Shown here: piece after piece, positions 8,516 to 15,330 of the stretch
How the letters are laid out: every line of letters starts with the position of its first letter
How positions within the stretch are numbered: position 1 is the first letter of the stretch
NCBI GenBank assembly: GCA_000436075.1
Contig: FR884632.1
Span: forward strand, 72,095-90,510
DNA: 18,416 nucleotides
DNA from: Eggerthella sp. CAG:209
GTDB taxonomy: Bacteria; Actinomycetota; Coriobacteriia; Coriobacteriales; Eggerthellaceae
Direction of reading: 5' to 3'
Position numbers and translations under genes: made by a program
The notes under the pieces: model-generated
The model's input: only the letters and a program-made list of their open reading frames with translations
What the model was told of the DNA's origin: nothing
Databases searched by the model: none

Positions 8516-8875
8516 GGGGCACTCCTTCGTTTACGCTCGCTAGCACGAATCAAGAAAGCATTTGGGCAGAGCCAAAACTCCACGAAGGCAAGGCGGGACC
8601 TGTTGAGCCTTTGTAAAATCGACAGATGCATCAGGAGACATTCGCACCCAACAACGCTTTCGTCTATCTGCGATCATAGCGGTTTTACCTGCTCGGCGAA
8701 CGGCGTTCACTATACGTTTGTGATGCATTTTGCGAAAAAACGACTCCCTTTATTCCCTAGATTTGCCCGTTTGACAGATTCACGGCACCAGAGAAATTCG
8801 AATCCCTAGTATTGGGACGTTCTATTTTTTGCATACGCAAGAGCAGAGTGTCCCCTATTCGAAAGAGAGAAACCT
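8516..8875. promoter_or_regulatory. 360-base divergent promoter region between the flavoenzyme and lctP
   Basis: No credible gene. For the minus-strand flavoenzyme, TTCGCA (8731-8736) and TATAGT (8709-8714) stand 16 bases apart and would give a leader of roughly 185 bases. For lctP a perfect TTGACA box lies at 8771-8776, but no convincing -10 follows at 16-18 bases. GATGCAT occurs twice (about 8632 and 8722). The short palindrome ATTCGAAT (8796-8803) lies within 80 bases of the lctP start. Confidence 0.4.
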
Positions 8876-10552
8876 ATGTTCCAAGCTGTGGTCGATCCAG
8901 TCGCAGGCAGTCTTGCCCTGTCGGCCTTGGTTGCCTGCATTCCGCTCGCGGCATTCTTCGTTATGCTGGTGGGCGTAAAGGCAAAAGCGCACGTTTCCGC
9001 GCTCGTTGCGCTGGTAGTTGCGCTGGTAGTTGCAATATTCGCCTTCGGCATGCCCGCTAACCTCGCCGCCCTTTCCGGCTTGCAGGGTGCCTGCTATGGC
9101 GCATTCCCCATCGTATTCATCATCATCATGGCCGTATGGTTCTACGAGGTTACGGTTGTTTCCGGACGCTCTGAAGACCTGAAGAGCCTGTTTGACATTG
9201 TTGGCGGCGGCGATATCCGCATCCAGGCAGTCCTCGTTGCCTTCTGCTTCGGCGGCCTGCTCGAAGCACTTGCCGGCTTTGGCGCTCCTATCGCCATCAC
9301 CGCAACCATGATCCTCGCCCTGGGCGTAAAGCCCGCTAAGGCGGCTCTGGCAGTTCTCATCGCGAACACCGCTCCTGTTGCCTATGGCGCAGCTGGTACC
9401 CCCATCACCACCGCAGGCAACATGGTTGCTGGCGGCGATGCCTCTGTTGCCCTCGAATCGGCACAACACGTTGCCGCTATCGTTGGTTACCAGGCACCGC
9501 TCTTCGCTCTCTTTGTTCCTTTGCTGGTTGTCCTGATCTTGGACGGCAAGAAAGGCCTGCGCGACTGCTGGATGCACGCTCTGGTTATTGGCGCTTCCTT
9601 TGCAATTACCCAGTGGTGGTGCTCCAACCACTTCGCCTACGAGCTGACCGACGTTGTAGCTTCCCTTGTTTCTCTTGGCATCAGCGTTATCTTCCTGCAC
9701 TTCGTTAAGCCCAAGAATGTCAACGACGCTCGCGAGCGCTTCGGCATGGAGCCCATTGCTGAGGGAAAAGGAGCCAAACTCGCTCCCGTACGCGCCTGGA
9801 TGGCCCTGGTTCCCTACATCATCGTTGTAGTAGTATTCGCTATCTGCAAGCTGGGCATTCCCGCACTGCTTGCAAGCACCGACATCAAGATCCCCTTCCC
9901 CGGCCTCGCAGGCAATGTCCTGAATGCCGCAGGCAAGGATCCTGGCACCACTTACAACCTGAACCTGCTCTCTAACCCCGGCACCATGCTCCTTATCGCT
10001 GGTTTGATCACTACCATCGTGTACAGCATCTTCAATGAGAAGGGCAAGTATCGCATCACCCTGGGCATGTCCGGCAAGCAGCTTGGTCAAACTTTCTGGG
10101 CAATGCGCTTCTCTTCCTTGACCATCGTTATGGTTCTGGGCTTGGCTTACGTCATGAATTTCTCGGGCATGACCATTTCCATCGGCCAGTTCCTTGCCCA
10201 CACCGGCTCCCTCTTTGCGCTGCTTTCCCCTGTACTTGGCTGGGTTGGAACCGCGGTTACCGGCTCGGATACGTCTGCAAACGCCCTGTTCTCCAGCTTG
10301 CAGTATGAAGCTGCGCAGTCAAACGCTTCGCTTGCCCACGTTTCCCCCGATCTGTTCCTTGCCGCCAATACCATGGGTGGCGTTATCGGCAAGATGATCT
10401 CACCTCAGTCCTTGGCTATCGCTGCCGTTACCACCGGCGAACACGAATCGAGCCTGTTCAAGAAGGTCATCCCTTGGAGCGTCGGCATGCTGGCTGTTCT
10501 TTGCGTGCTGGTGTTCGCAGAGTCCAGCGTTCTTTCCTTCATCCTTCCGTAA
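8876..10552 (+). CDS. lctP: L-lactate permease family transporter (LctP/LldP)
   Basis: A 558-residue, very hydrophobic protein with 12 or more predicted membrane helices, the usual length for LctP (TC 2.A.14). Family hallmarks include GGLLEALAGFGAPIAITA (126-143), the glycine/proline stretch AYGAAGTPITTAGN (169-182) and VTGSDTSANALF (461-472). The family imports lactate, and some members glycolate, by proton symport. AGAGAG precedes the ATG and a strong hairpin terminator follows the stop at once, so it is probably monocistronic. From the start to about 10201 its frame has no TTA, CTA or TCA codon, suggesting strong expression. The neighbouring divergent flavoenzyme hints that lactate may feed reductive metabolism, but no lactate dehydrogenase gene is present here. 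Substrate within the family is inferred. Confidence 0.9.
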   Translation: MFQAVVDPVAGSLALSALVACIPLAAFFVMLVGVKAKAHVSALVALVVALVVAIFAFGMPANLAALSGLQGACYGAFPIVFIIIMAVWFYEVTVVSGRSEDLKSLFDIVGGGDIRIQAVLVAFCFGGLLEALAGFGAPIAITATMILALGVKPAKAALAVLIANTAPVAYGAAGTPITTAGNMVAGGDASVALESAQHVAAIVGYQAPLFALFVPLLVVLILDGKKGLRDCWMHALVIGASFAITQWWCSNHFAYELTDVVASLVSLGISVIFLHFVKPKNVNDARERFGMEPIAEGKGAKLAPVRAWMALVPYIIVVVVFAICKLGIPALLASTDIKIPFPGLAGNVLNAAGKDPGTTYNLNLLSNPGTMLLIAGLITTIVYSIFNEKGKYRITLGMSGKQLGQTFWAMRFSSLTIVMVLGLAYVMNFSGMTISIGQFLAHTGSLFALLSPVLGWVGTAVTGSDTSANALFSSLQYEAAQSNASLAHVSPDLFLAANTMGGVIGKMISPQSLAIAAVTTGEHESSLFKKVIPWSVGMLAVLCVLVFAESSVLSFILP

Positions 10553-10573
10553 CGCTCGGATAGAGATCACTTC

Positions 10574-10611
10574 AAAGAAGCCTCGGTTCATTGAACTGAG
10601 GCTTCTTTTTT
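10574..10611 (+). terminator. strong rho-independent terminator after lctP, shared with the convergent gene
   Basis: A near-perfect 16-pair stem (10574-10589 with 10593-10608, one G-T position) and three-base loop ATT, followed on the plus strand by TTTTTT. It lies between two convergent stops. On the minus strand the stem runs into TTCTTTG, so it may also stop the opposing gene, less efficiently. Confidence 0.9.
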
Positions 10612-11581
10612 AATTGCCGGTTAACACTCGCTCACGCAACTCGGCCTGCCTGGCAGCAAAGTCATACTGCAAATCATTGCGGAGATGACGCCCATGACAT
10701 CGAGCCACCGCATCAGCAACCTCGTCAAGGCTTTCGGCATGCCTGATATCTCGATTGGTTACATGAACAACCCTTGAACCAGCAGCATCCAAAGAGATTA
10801 GATGGCGATTTCGTTTTCGATCATCATCATTCCCCTTAAGCGCTTGGCCTCCATACCTCAGCAGCAGCCCAGCATCGGGCCAATGCAGATCAAAGGCAGT
10901 GCTCTTTCCCGATAAAAACAGCAGCACTTCGCTCGAGGTGGCAAATTCATGCCGAATTTCCGGCTTCCTAAGACCATACCCGCCCAATTTCCTGGGTAAG
11001 ACCATCAACATGCTCAACTCCGTTTCCCTCGGCGAAGCAGAGCCGTCAAGCACATAACGAAGAGCCCATCGAGCTTTTTTGACGCTCCGATTGTTACTCT
11101 GCGACGCAACATGGGCAGTTAGCCGCGCAACGGAAGTTAGCGCCTTTCTTCTGGAATATCCTCGTGGTATCCCCGCATAGTTAGGCTGAGACATAGGTAG
11201 CGAATACACCCCGCACAGCTCATAACCAAGCTTTACCAATTCAATCCCTGAAAGCTGCGCGGCCATTTCCAAAAACAGCACCTCAGGCGAAACGACACAG
11301 AGGGAAGATTCATCTGTGCTTCTATGCAGACAAATTGCGTTCATTTCACCGCCGAACACATGACAATGGCCATTTTTAATGTTTCTACGGTTCCTTGGCT
11401 TGGGCACAACACAATGAAGCGGTATATGGGAAGTGCGGATTGGCAAAGCGCGATAGCATTCGACATCATTACGCGTGGGAACCGAAAGCGAAAGGAAAGA
11501 CACCTTTTCGTATCCAGAAACGGGCATCATCGAAGAGCGGTACAATTCCAATGCCGTTCTATGACTTAAAACCATGCTCAT
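10610..11581 (-). CDS. AbiEi-like / PD-(D/E)XK-like protein of a Coriobacteriia-expanded family, active site apparently degenerate
   Basis: A 323-residue protein with no close functional name. The N-terminus (LSHRTALELYRS, 5-16) and the following 90 residues ending in VSPEVLFLEMA (97-107) resemble AbiEi-type antitoxin proteins. The middle has GSASPRETELSMLMVLPRKLGGYGL (positions 180-204). The end looks like a DUF559/Vsr-type nuclease fold: FDLHWPDAGLLLRYGG (230-245), a basic stretch R255-R259 and VVHVTNRDI (271-279). From memory, relatives in Eggerthellaceae read DLYWPEA-x-LAVEYD here; in this copy the E-Y-D is R-Y-G, removing the expected metal ligand. AAGGAG lies 6 bases before the ATG. There is no adjacent toxin partner. 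An 11-bp tandem array lies 47-101 bases upstream. Cellular role is unknown. Confidence 0.75.
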   Translation of the reverse strand: MSMVLSHRTALELYRSSMMPVSGYEKVSFLSLSVPTRNDVECYRALPIRTSHIPLHCVVPKPRNRRNIKNGHCHVFGGEMNAICLHRSTDESSLCVVSPEVLFLEMAAQLSGIELVKLGYELCGVYSLPMSQPNYAGIPRGYSRRKALTSVARLTAHVASQSNNRSVKKARWALRYVLDGSASPRETELSMLMVLPRKLGGYGLRKPEIRHEFATSSEVLLFLSGKSTAFDLHWPDAGLLLRYGGQALKGNDDDRKRNRHLISLDAAGSRVVHVTNRDIRHAESLDEVADAVARCHGRHLRNDLQYDFAARQAELRERVLTGN

Positions 11582-12005
11582 ACGCTGCTCCTTTTTGCAA
11601 AACGCTTATGAGTCAACGATATTGGGCAGATGAGAAAGAGATGAGAAAACGATGCGAAAAGCGTGCGAGAACAATGCGAAAATAAGGTGAATACGCAAGC
11701 ATGTTTTAACGACTCAGCCTGCCACAACAGGACTGAAGCTCCACACCTCCTCGCCTGCGGAGACATGACCAAAAAAACACCGATGATGCGCGAACGTACA
11801 CGGCACTTCCTTCGTCCGCAGAGATGCAATGCGCGTTCCCATCTAGGCCTCTCCGCGCTCAAAGGCAGGGACTATAGACAGACCTCAGATACCCACTGTT
11901 CACCGAACTCCCTGCGTACGAAGACCGGCACAACCCTATACCCGCAAACAGAGCTCACGGGGCACTGCCCTGTAGGGCCCAACCCAAACAAACAAGGAAG
12001 AAACC
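11582..12005. promoter_or_regulatory. 424-base divergent intergenic region with repeat array and possible RNA structure
   Basis: No convincing gene in either direction. The left part (11582-11690) holds the ribosome binding site of the AbiEi-like gene and five 11-bp repeats. The right part contains nested inverted repeats: CTGCGGA (11755-11761) with TCCGCAG (11815-11821), GCAGGGA (11865-11871) with TCCCTGC (11909-11915), and GCCC-TGTA-GGGC near 11967-11978. These could be the 5' leader of the methyltransferase mRNA or a small RNA. I matched it to no known riboswitch. AAGGAAG precedes the ATG at 12006. Confidence 0.4.
11628..11682 (-). repeat. five tandem 11-bp repeats upstream of the AbiEi-like gene
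   Basis: Plus-strand units of exactly 11 bases start at 11628, 11639, 11650, 11661 and 11672: agatgagaaag, agatgagaaaa, cgatgcgaaaa, gcgtgcgagaa and caatgcgaaaa. Positions 4, 5, 7, 8 and 10 of the unit (T, G, G, A, A) are invariant. On the minus strand the consensus is TTTTCGCATCG. The period is close to one helical turn, so every unit faces the same side of the DNA. It lies just upstream of the likely promoter of the minus-strand gene. Confidence 0.8.
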
Positions 12006-12797
12006 ATGGATCCCTTATTCGCCCAAGAACTCTGCGAGCTGAACAATCGCTTTTACCGCACGTGGGCGGATTCGTTTTCCGATACCCGCCACAACACCTG
12101 GCCAGGATGGAATCGCTGCCTTAAGGAATCAGGGTTAACCGATCACCCCCTTCCCCTTCTAGAGCAGCTCCATTTACTTGATGTTGCCTGTGGAAATCTT
12201 CGCTTCGAAAGACACCTTGCCCGCTCTATCCCTAATGCCATTATCGAAGTCCAAGCACTTGATGCCTGTGACGAACTGGCCCAAAACGGCATTCGGCTTC
12301 CCTCAAATGTTTTCGCTTCATTCACCCACTGCGATGTCATGGAAGAGTTGCAATCGGGTACCTTGGCCGATGCGCTCCGATTCGATACGCAAGCAGATTT
12401 GAGCGTGTCGTTCGGCTTTCTGCATCATACCCCCCTTCCTGAATGGCGTGCGACGTTCCTGAAGGCGTTGGTAAGGGCAACTAAGCCAGGTGGCTTCTCC
12501 TGTGTTTCCCTTTGGCGATTCTTGACCGACGAAGGACTTGCCGCCAAGGCAAAAAAAAGCACCGCATCAGGAATAGCGGAGCTGGGATACCCCAAAGAGC
12601 AATTTGGCAAAGGTGATTGCCTGCTGGGCTGGAAAAATGAAAAGGGAGCCTACCGTTACTGCCATAGTTTTTCAGATGAAGAGATCAATGATCTTGTAAG
12701 CGCTGTTTCGAACGAAGCCTATTTAAAAGCGCGCTTTCAGGCAGATGGGCGCACAGGCACCCTCAACGAATACCTGGTATTACAGAGAAAGCGATAG
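12006..12797 (+). CDS. class I SAM-dependent methyltransferase, Trm9/ALKBH8-like
   Basis: A 263-residue protein with a Rossmann methyltransferase core: motif I LLDVACGNLRFE (57-68), acidic D86 after the second strand, CDV (109-111), FGFLHHTP (136-143) and KPGGF (160-164). The N-terminal segment ADSFSDTRHNTWPGW (21-35) recalls the HFSxTRxxxWP motif of Trm9, the methyltransferase acting on wobble uridine side chains in tRNA, and the C-terminal YCHSFSDEEINDL (218-230) and NEYLVLQRK also fit that group. The substrate in bacteria is unclear and may be a small molecule. AAGGAAG sits just before the ATG. The gene has a long upstream gap and shares a downstream terminator with the convergent hydrogenase operon. 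Methyltransferase call is secure; the tRNA role is a hypothesis. Confidence 0.85.
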   Translation: MDPLFAQELCELNNRFYRTWADSFSDTRHNTWPGWNRCLKESGLTDHPLPLLEQLHLLDVACGNLRFERHLARSIPNAIIEVQALDACDELAQNGIRLPSNVFASFTHCDVMEELQSGTLADALRFDTQADLSVSFGFLHHTPLPEWRATFLKALVRATKPGGFSCVSLWRFLTDEGLAAKAKKSTASGIAELGYPKEQFGKGDCLLGWKNEKGAYRYCHSFSDEEINDLVSAVSNEAYLKARFQADGRTGTLNEYLVLQRKR

Positions 12798-12884
12798 CTG
12801 ACTTATCTCAGGTTCTTCCATTCAACCTATCCACCGCCACTTCAGTTACCTTGACTGGACAAATATATAAGTGCCCAAAACACA

Positions 12885-12916
12885 AAAGGAGCCCGACCCT
12901 ACGGCCGAGCTCCTTT
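12885..12916 (-). terminator. rho-independent terminator of the hydrogenase operon, probably bidirectional
   Basis: On the minus strand AAAGGAGC pairs with GCTCCTTT, continued inward by CGGCC/GGTCG and a GTAG loop, giving about 14 pairs including G-U. It is followed by TTTTGTGTTTT. On the plus strand the stem ends in TTTGTT, so it can also stop the methyltransferase transcript. It lies 30 bases after the hyaC stop and 88 after the methyltransferase stop. Confidence 0.88.
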
Positions 12917-12945
12917 GTTAAGCGCTTCTACCTTGCGGTATATGC

Positions 12946-13638
12946 TTAGTGGTGATCTACGGAATGATCCTCGCCAACGATAACGTGACGGTTGGGATCG
13001 TAAACCAAGCCACCATGCTCCTTACCGAAGAACATGAGGTTTGCATTGGCAGTGCCCTCGATAAATACGAGGTATCCATGCAGCATGGTGAAAATGATGA
13101 ATACGAACATCATGAAGTAGTGGATGATGCGCATAGACATAGCGCCACCAACAAAAGCGGTACCTGCTGCGAAGAAGGTCCACTCAGAGGTGGGTACCCA
13201 CAGGCAAAGACCCGTGTAAGCCATGATAAGGATCAGGATACCGACAGCAAAGTACGAGATCTTCTGAGGAACGCCAAGCTTTGCAGAAAGCGGATGATCC
13301 TTCTTCATGAAGAGATAGTACTTGATCCAAGGGATAAGCTGATGCTTGTTGTCATCCTGGGGCATCCAGGTCTTGTAGTCGCGAACACGGTTACGCGTGC
13401 CACCCGTAGGAGCAGAGGTAACCAGGAATGCAAGCACGTAACGAACGATGCAGTTGAAGAGCAGCACCAGACCGCAGAACACATGCACGCCGCGAGCAAC
13501 GCCCGTAAGAGCTGCCCAGAACGGGAAGTGGATCAAGAAGCCGGAGAAAATAAGCAGGACCATGCAGCTAAGGTTGATCCAGTGAGTGATACGCATCGGC
13601 AGAGGATGCGCTTCACGGTAATGAGCCAAATGTGCCAT
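12946..13638 (-). CDS. hyaC: [NiFe]-hydrogenase b-type cytochrome subunit
   Basis: A 230-residue integral membrane cytochrome b of the HyaC/HupC family, which binds two haems and passes electrons from the hydrogenase small subunit to the quinone pool. Four hydrophobic helices lie at about 20-40, 48-74, 126-148 and 166-192. Likely haem-ligand histidines are H19 (MRITHW), H52 (GVHVFCG), H173 (MRIIHYF) and H187 (TMLHGY). The C-terminus is His-rich (EDHSVDHH). The ATG directly follows the hyaB TAA, so the two are translationally coupled. It is the last gene of the operon, with a strong terminator 30 bases on. No accessory hyaE or hyaF follows. Confidence 0.93.
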   Translation of the reverse strand: MAHLAHYREAHPLPMRITHWINLSCMVLLIFSGFLIHFPFWAALTGVARGVHVFCGLVLLFNCIVRYVLAFLVTSAPTGGTRNRVRDYKTWMPQDDNKHQLIPWIKYYLFMKKDHPLSAKLGVPQKISYFAVGILILIMAYTGLCLWVPTSEWTFFAAGTAFVGGAMSMRIIHYFMMFVFIIFTMLHGYLVFIEGTANANLMFFGKEHGGLVYDPNRHVIVGEDHSVDHH

Positions 13639-15327
13639 TTACTTCACCCCCCAAGGGCTGGTAACAGTTTCAAAGTGCTTACCGGTGGAAGGCTCAGTCA
13701 CATGCACGGCGCAAGCGGTGCAGGGGTCGAAGCTGTGTACCGTACGCAGAGCGTTGATAGGCATATCAACGTCGGCAACGGGGGTGCCAATAAGAGCCTG
13801 TTCCATCGGGCCCTGTACGCCTTCGGCGTTGCGGGGAGCAATGTTCCAGGTAGTAGGAATGATGATCTGGTAATCGGTGATCTTGCCGTTGTTAACCTTT
13901 TCGGTGTGCAGCAGTGCGCCACGAGGTGCTTCCCAAAGGCCCATGCCTTCGCCCGTGATGGTTTCAGGGGTACGGAAGTACTCGGAGTCGCCGCCCTTAA
14001 CAGCCTCGATGAGCTCGTCGACCCATTCAACCATGCATTCAGCAATGTAGATGGGCTCGACGTTGCGAGCAGCTACGCGGCCAAGGGTGCTCTGCAGCTG
14101 AGGAATGGTAAGGCCAAGGTCAGCGCACAGACCGTCGACAGCAGGCTTAACGAATTCGTTGCCACGCAGGTAAGCAGCCAGAACGCGGGAGAACGGACCA
14201 GCCTCCATGCACTTGCCGTCGTAGGAAGGTGCCTTGGACCAAGAGTAGCGATCGTTAATATCGCCGATCTCGTGACCATTTTCCTCGCGCAAGGTACCAG
14301 CCTTGTAGTACTCAGTGAACTCGGGCTCAGTGACGCCTTCGCGGGGATTGAGGTCGGAGTCGCCCACATACCAGGAATGACCGATGTATTCCTTGATGAG
14401 GTCAGTGTCAACCTCGGAGAGCTTAAGGTTCTCATCGATAACGCCGGAAGGCAGGTAGCGATCAGCCAAAGCGAAGCTCGGACGCTCGAAAACGCCCCAA
14501 GCAACGTAACGGCCACAGCCCTTACCGAAGGAAAGAGCTTCCTTGTAATAAGGAGCGATAGCCTTGGTGTCGGGGATGATGGTTGCCTTGATCCAGTCAC
14601 GCAGTTCATGAACGAGAGACCACAGATCGTCGAGCTTTTCTTCCGTAGGAACGAAAGAGGTACCGCCAGGAACAATGGTCATAACATGGGGCATCTTGCC
14701 GCCCAGCAGAGCGCAGACCTCAGATGCCTTGGACTGCATGGTGAGAGCCTCAATGTAATGAGCGGTAGCGATAAGGTCGAGTTCAGCAGGAAGCTTGAAC
14801 TCGGTATCGGACTGACCGTTCTTCCACCAGTTGCCAGAGAAGATGGACAGCTGACCATTTTCTGCGAACTTGGTAAGGCGCTCCTGAAGTGCCTTCAGGT
14901 CGGACTGGCAGGAAGTGCCTGCAGCCTCTACCAGGTCGTAGGCGCTGCCTACGTTTGCCTTCAGAGCGTTCAGGGGGTTTACGTAGTCCAGAGCAGCCAA
15001 GGTGTAGAACCACAGGATATGGCTGTGCAGGAACTGCGCACCCTCGATGAGGTTACGGATGATACGGGCATTGTTGGAAATGGTGATACCGTATGCCTTT
15101 TCAGCAGCAATGGTTGCAGCGTGGGAGTGGGATACGGGGCAAACACCGCAGATGCGCTGCACGATGTGAGCAGCATCTTCAGGCGTGCGATCCTTTACCA
15201 CGAGCTCCATACCGCGGAAGCAGCCGCCGGAAACCCAAGCATCGGAAACAACACCGTTTTCAACCTCCATCTCTACGCGGAGATGACCCTCAATACGGGT
15301 TACGGGATCGATTACGGAACGTGCCAT
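13639..15327 (-). CDS. hyaB: [NiFe]-hydrogenase large (catalytic) subunit, group 1
   Basis: A 562-residue large subunit that binds the Ni-Fe(CN)2CO site. The metal ligands are C60 and C63 in RICGVCPVSHSH and C536 and C539 in DPCTACAVH; the conserved RIEGH motif is at 11-15. A 20-residue tail follows H542 and should be removed by a HyaD-type protease after nickel insertion, so the enzyme is a processed, nickel-containing one. The folded protein is expected to be carried out through the Tat pathway bound to HyaA, since it has no signal of its own. The start lies 3 bases after the hyaA stop, with GGGAGG inside the hyaA end. Motifs fit group 1 uptake hydrogenases, probably the Coriobacteria-type subgroup 1i by memory of HydDB. 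Confidence 0.96.
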   Translation of the reverse strand: MARSVIDPVTRIEGHLRVEMEVENGVVSDAWVSGGCFRGMELVVKDRTPEDAAHIVQRICGVCPVSHSHAATIAAEKAYGITISNNARIIRNLIEGAQFLHSHILWFYTLAALDYVNPLNALKANVGSAYDLVEAAGTSCQSDLKALQERLTKFAENGQLSIFSGNWWKNGQSDTEFKLPAELDLIATAHYIEALTMQSKASEVCALLGGKMPHVMTIVPGGTSFVPTEEKLDDLWSLVHELRDWIKATIIPDTKAIAPYYKEALSFGKGCGRYVAWGVFERPSFALADRYLPSGVIDENLKLSEVDTDLIKEYIGHSWYVGDSDLNPREGVTEPEFTEYYKAGTLREENGHEIGDINDRYSWSKAPSYDGKCMEAGPFSRVLAAYLRGNEFVKPAVDGLCADLGLTIPQLQSTLGRVAARNVEPIYIAECMVEWVDELIEAVKGGDSEYFRTPETITGEGMGLWEAPRGALLHTEKVNNGKITDYQIIIPTTWNIAPRNAEGVQGPMEQALIGTPVADVDMPINALRTVHSFDPCTACAVHVTEPSTGKHFETVTSPWGVK

Positions 15328-15330
15328 AGG

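Noticed and set aside
8540..8728. Short minus-strand frame upstream of the flavoenzyme
   Set aside because: No ribosome site, composition unlike a protein, and it overlaps the candidate promoter.
8855..10201. A 448-codon open frame antisense to lctP
   Set aside because: Codon-aligned shadow of the transporter, again explained by codon bias; the translation is low-complexity and polar.
11628..11682. CRISPR array
   Set aside because: Units are 11 bases, directly adjacent without spacers, and imperfect; no cas genes are present.
11950..11985. Resemblance of a GGGCACTGCCCTGTAGGG stretch to signal recognition particle RNA
   Set aside because: Only a short GC-rich similarity; the conserved SRP domain with its GGAAG-type loop is absent.
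11663..12124. Open frame running from the repeat array into the methyltransferase
   Set aside because: Out of frame with the methyltransferase, no ribosome site, and no recognisable motif.
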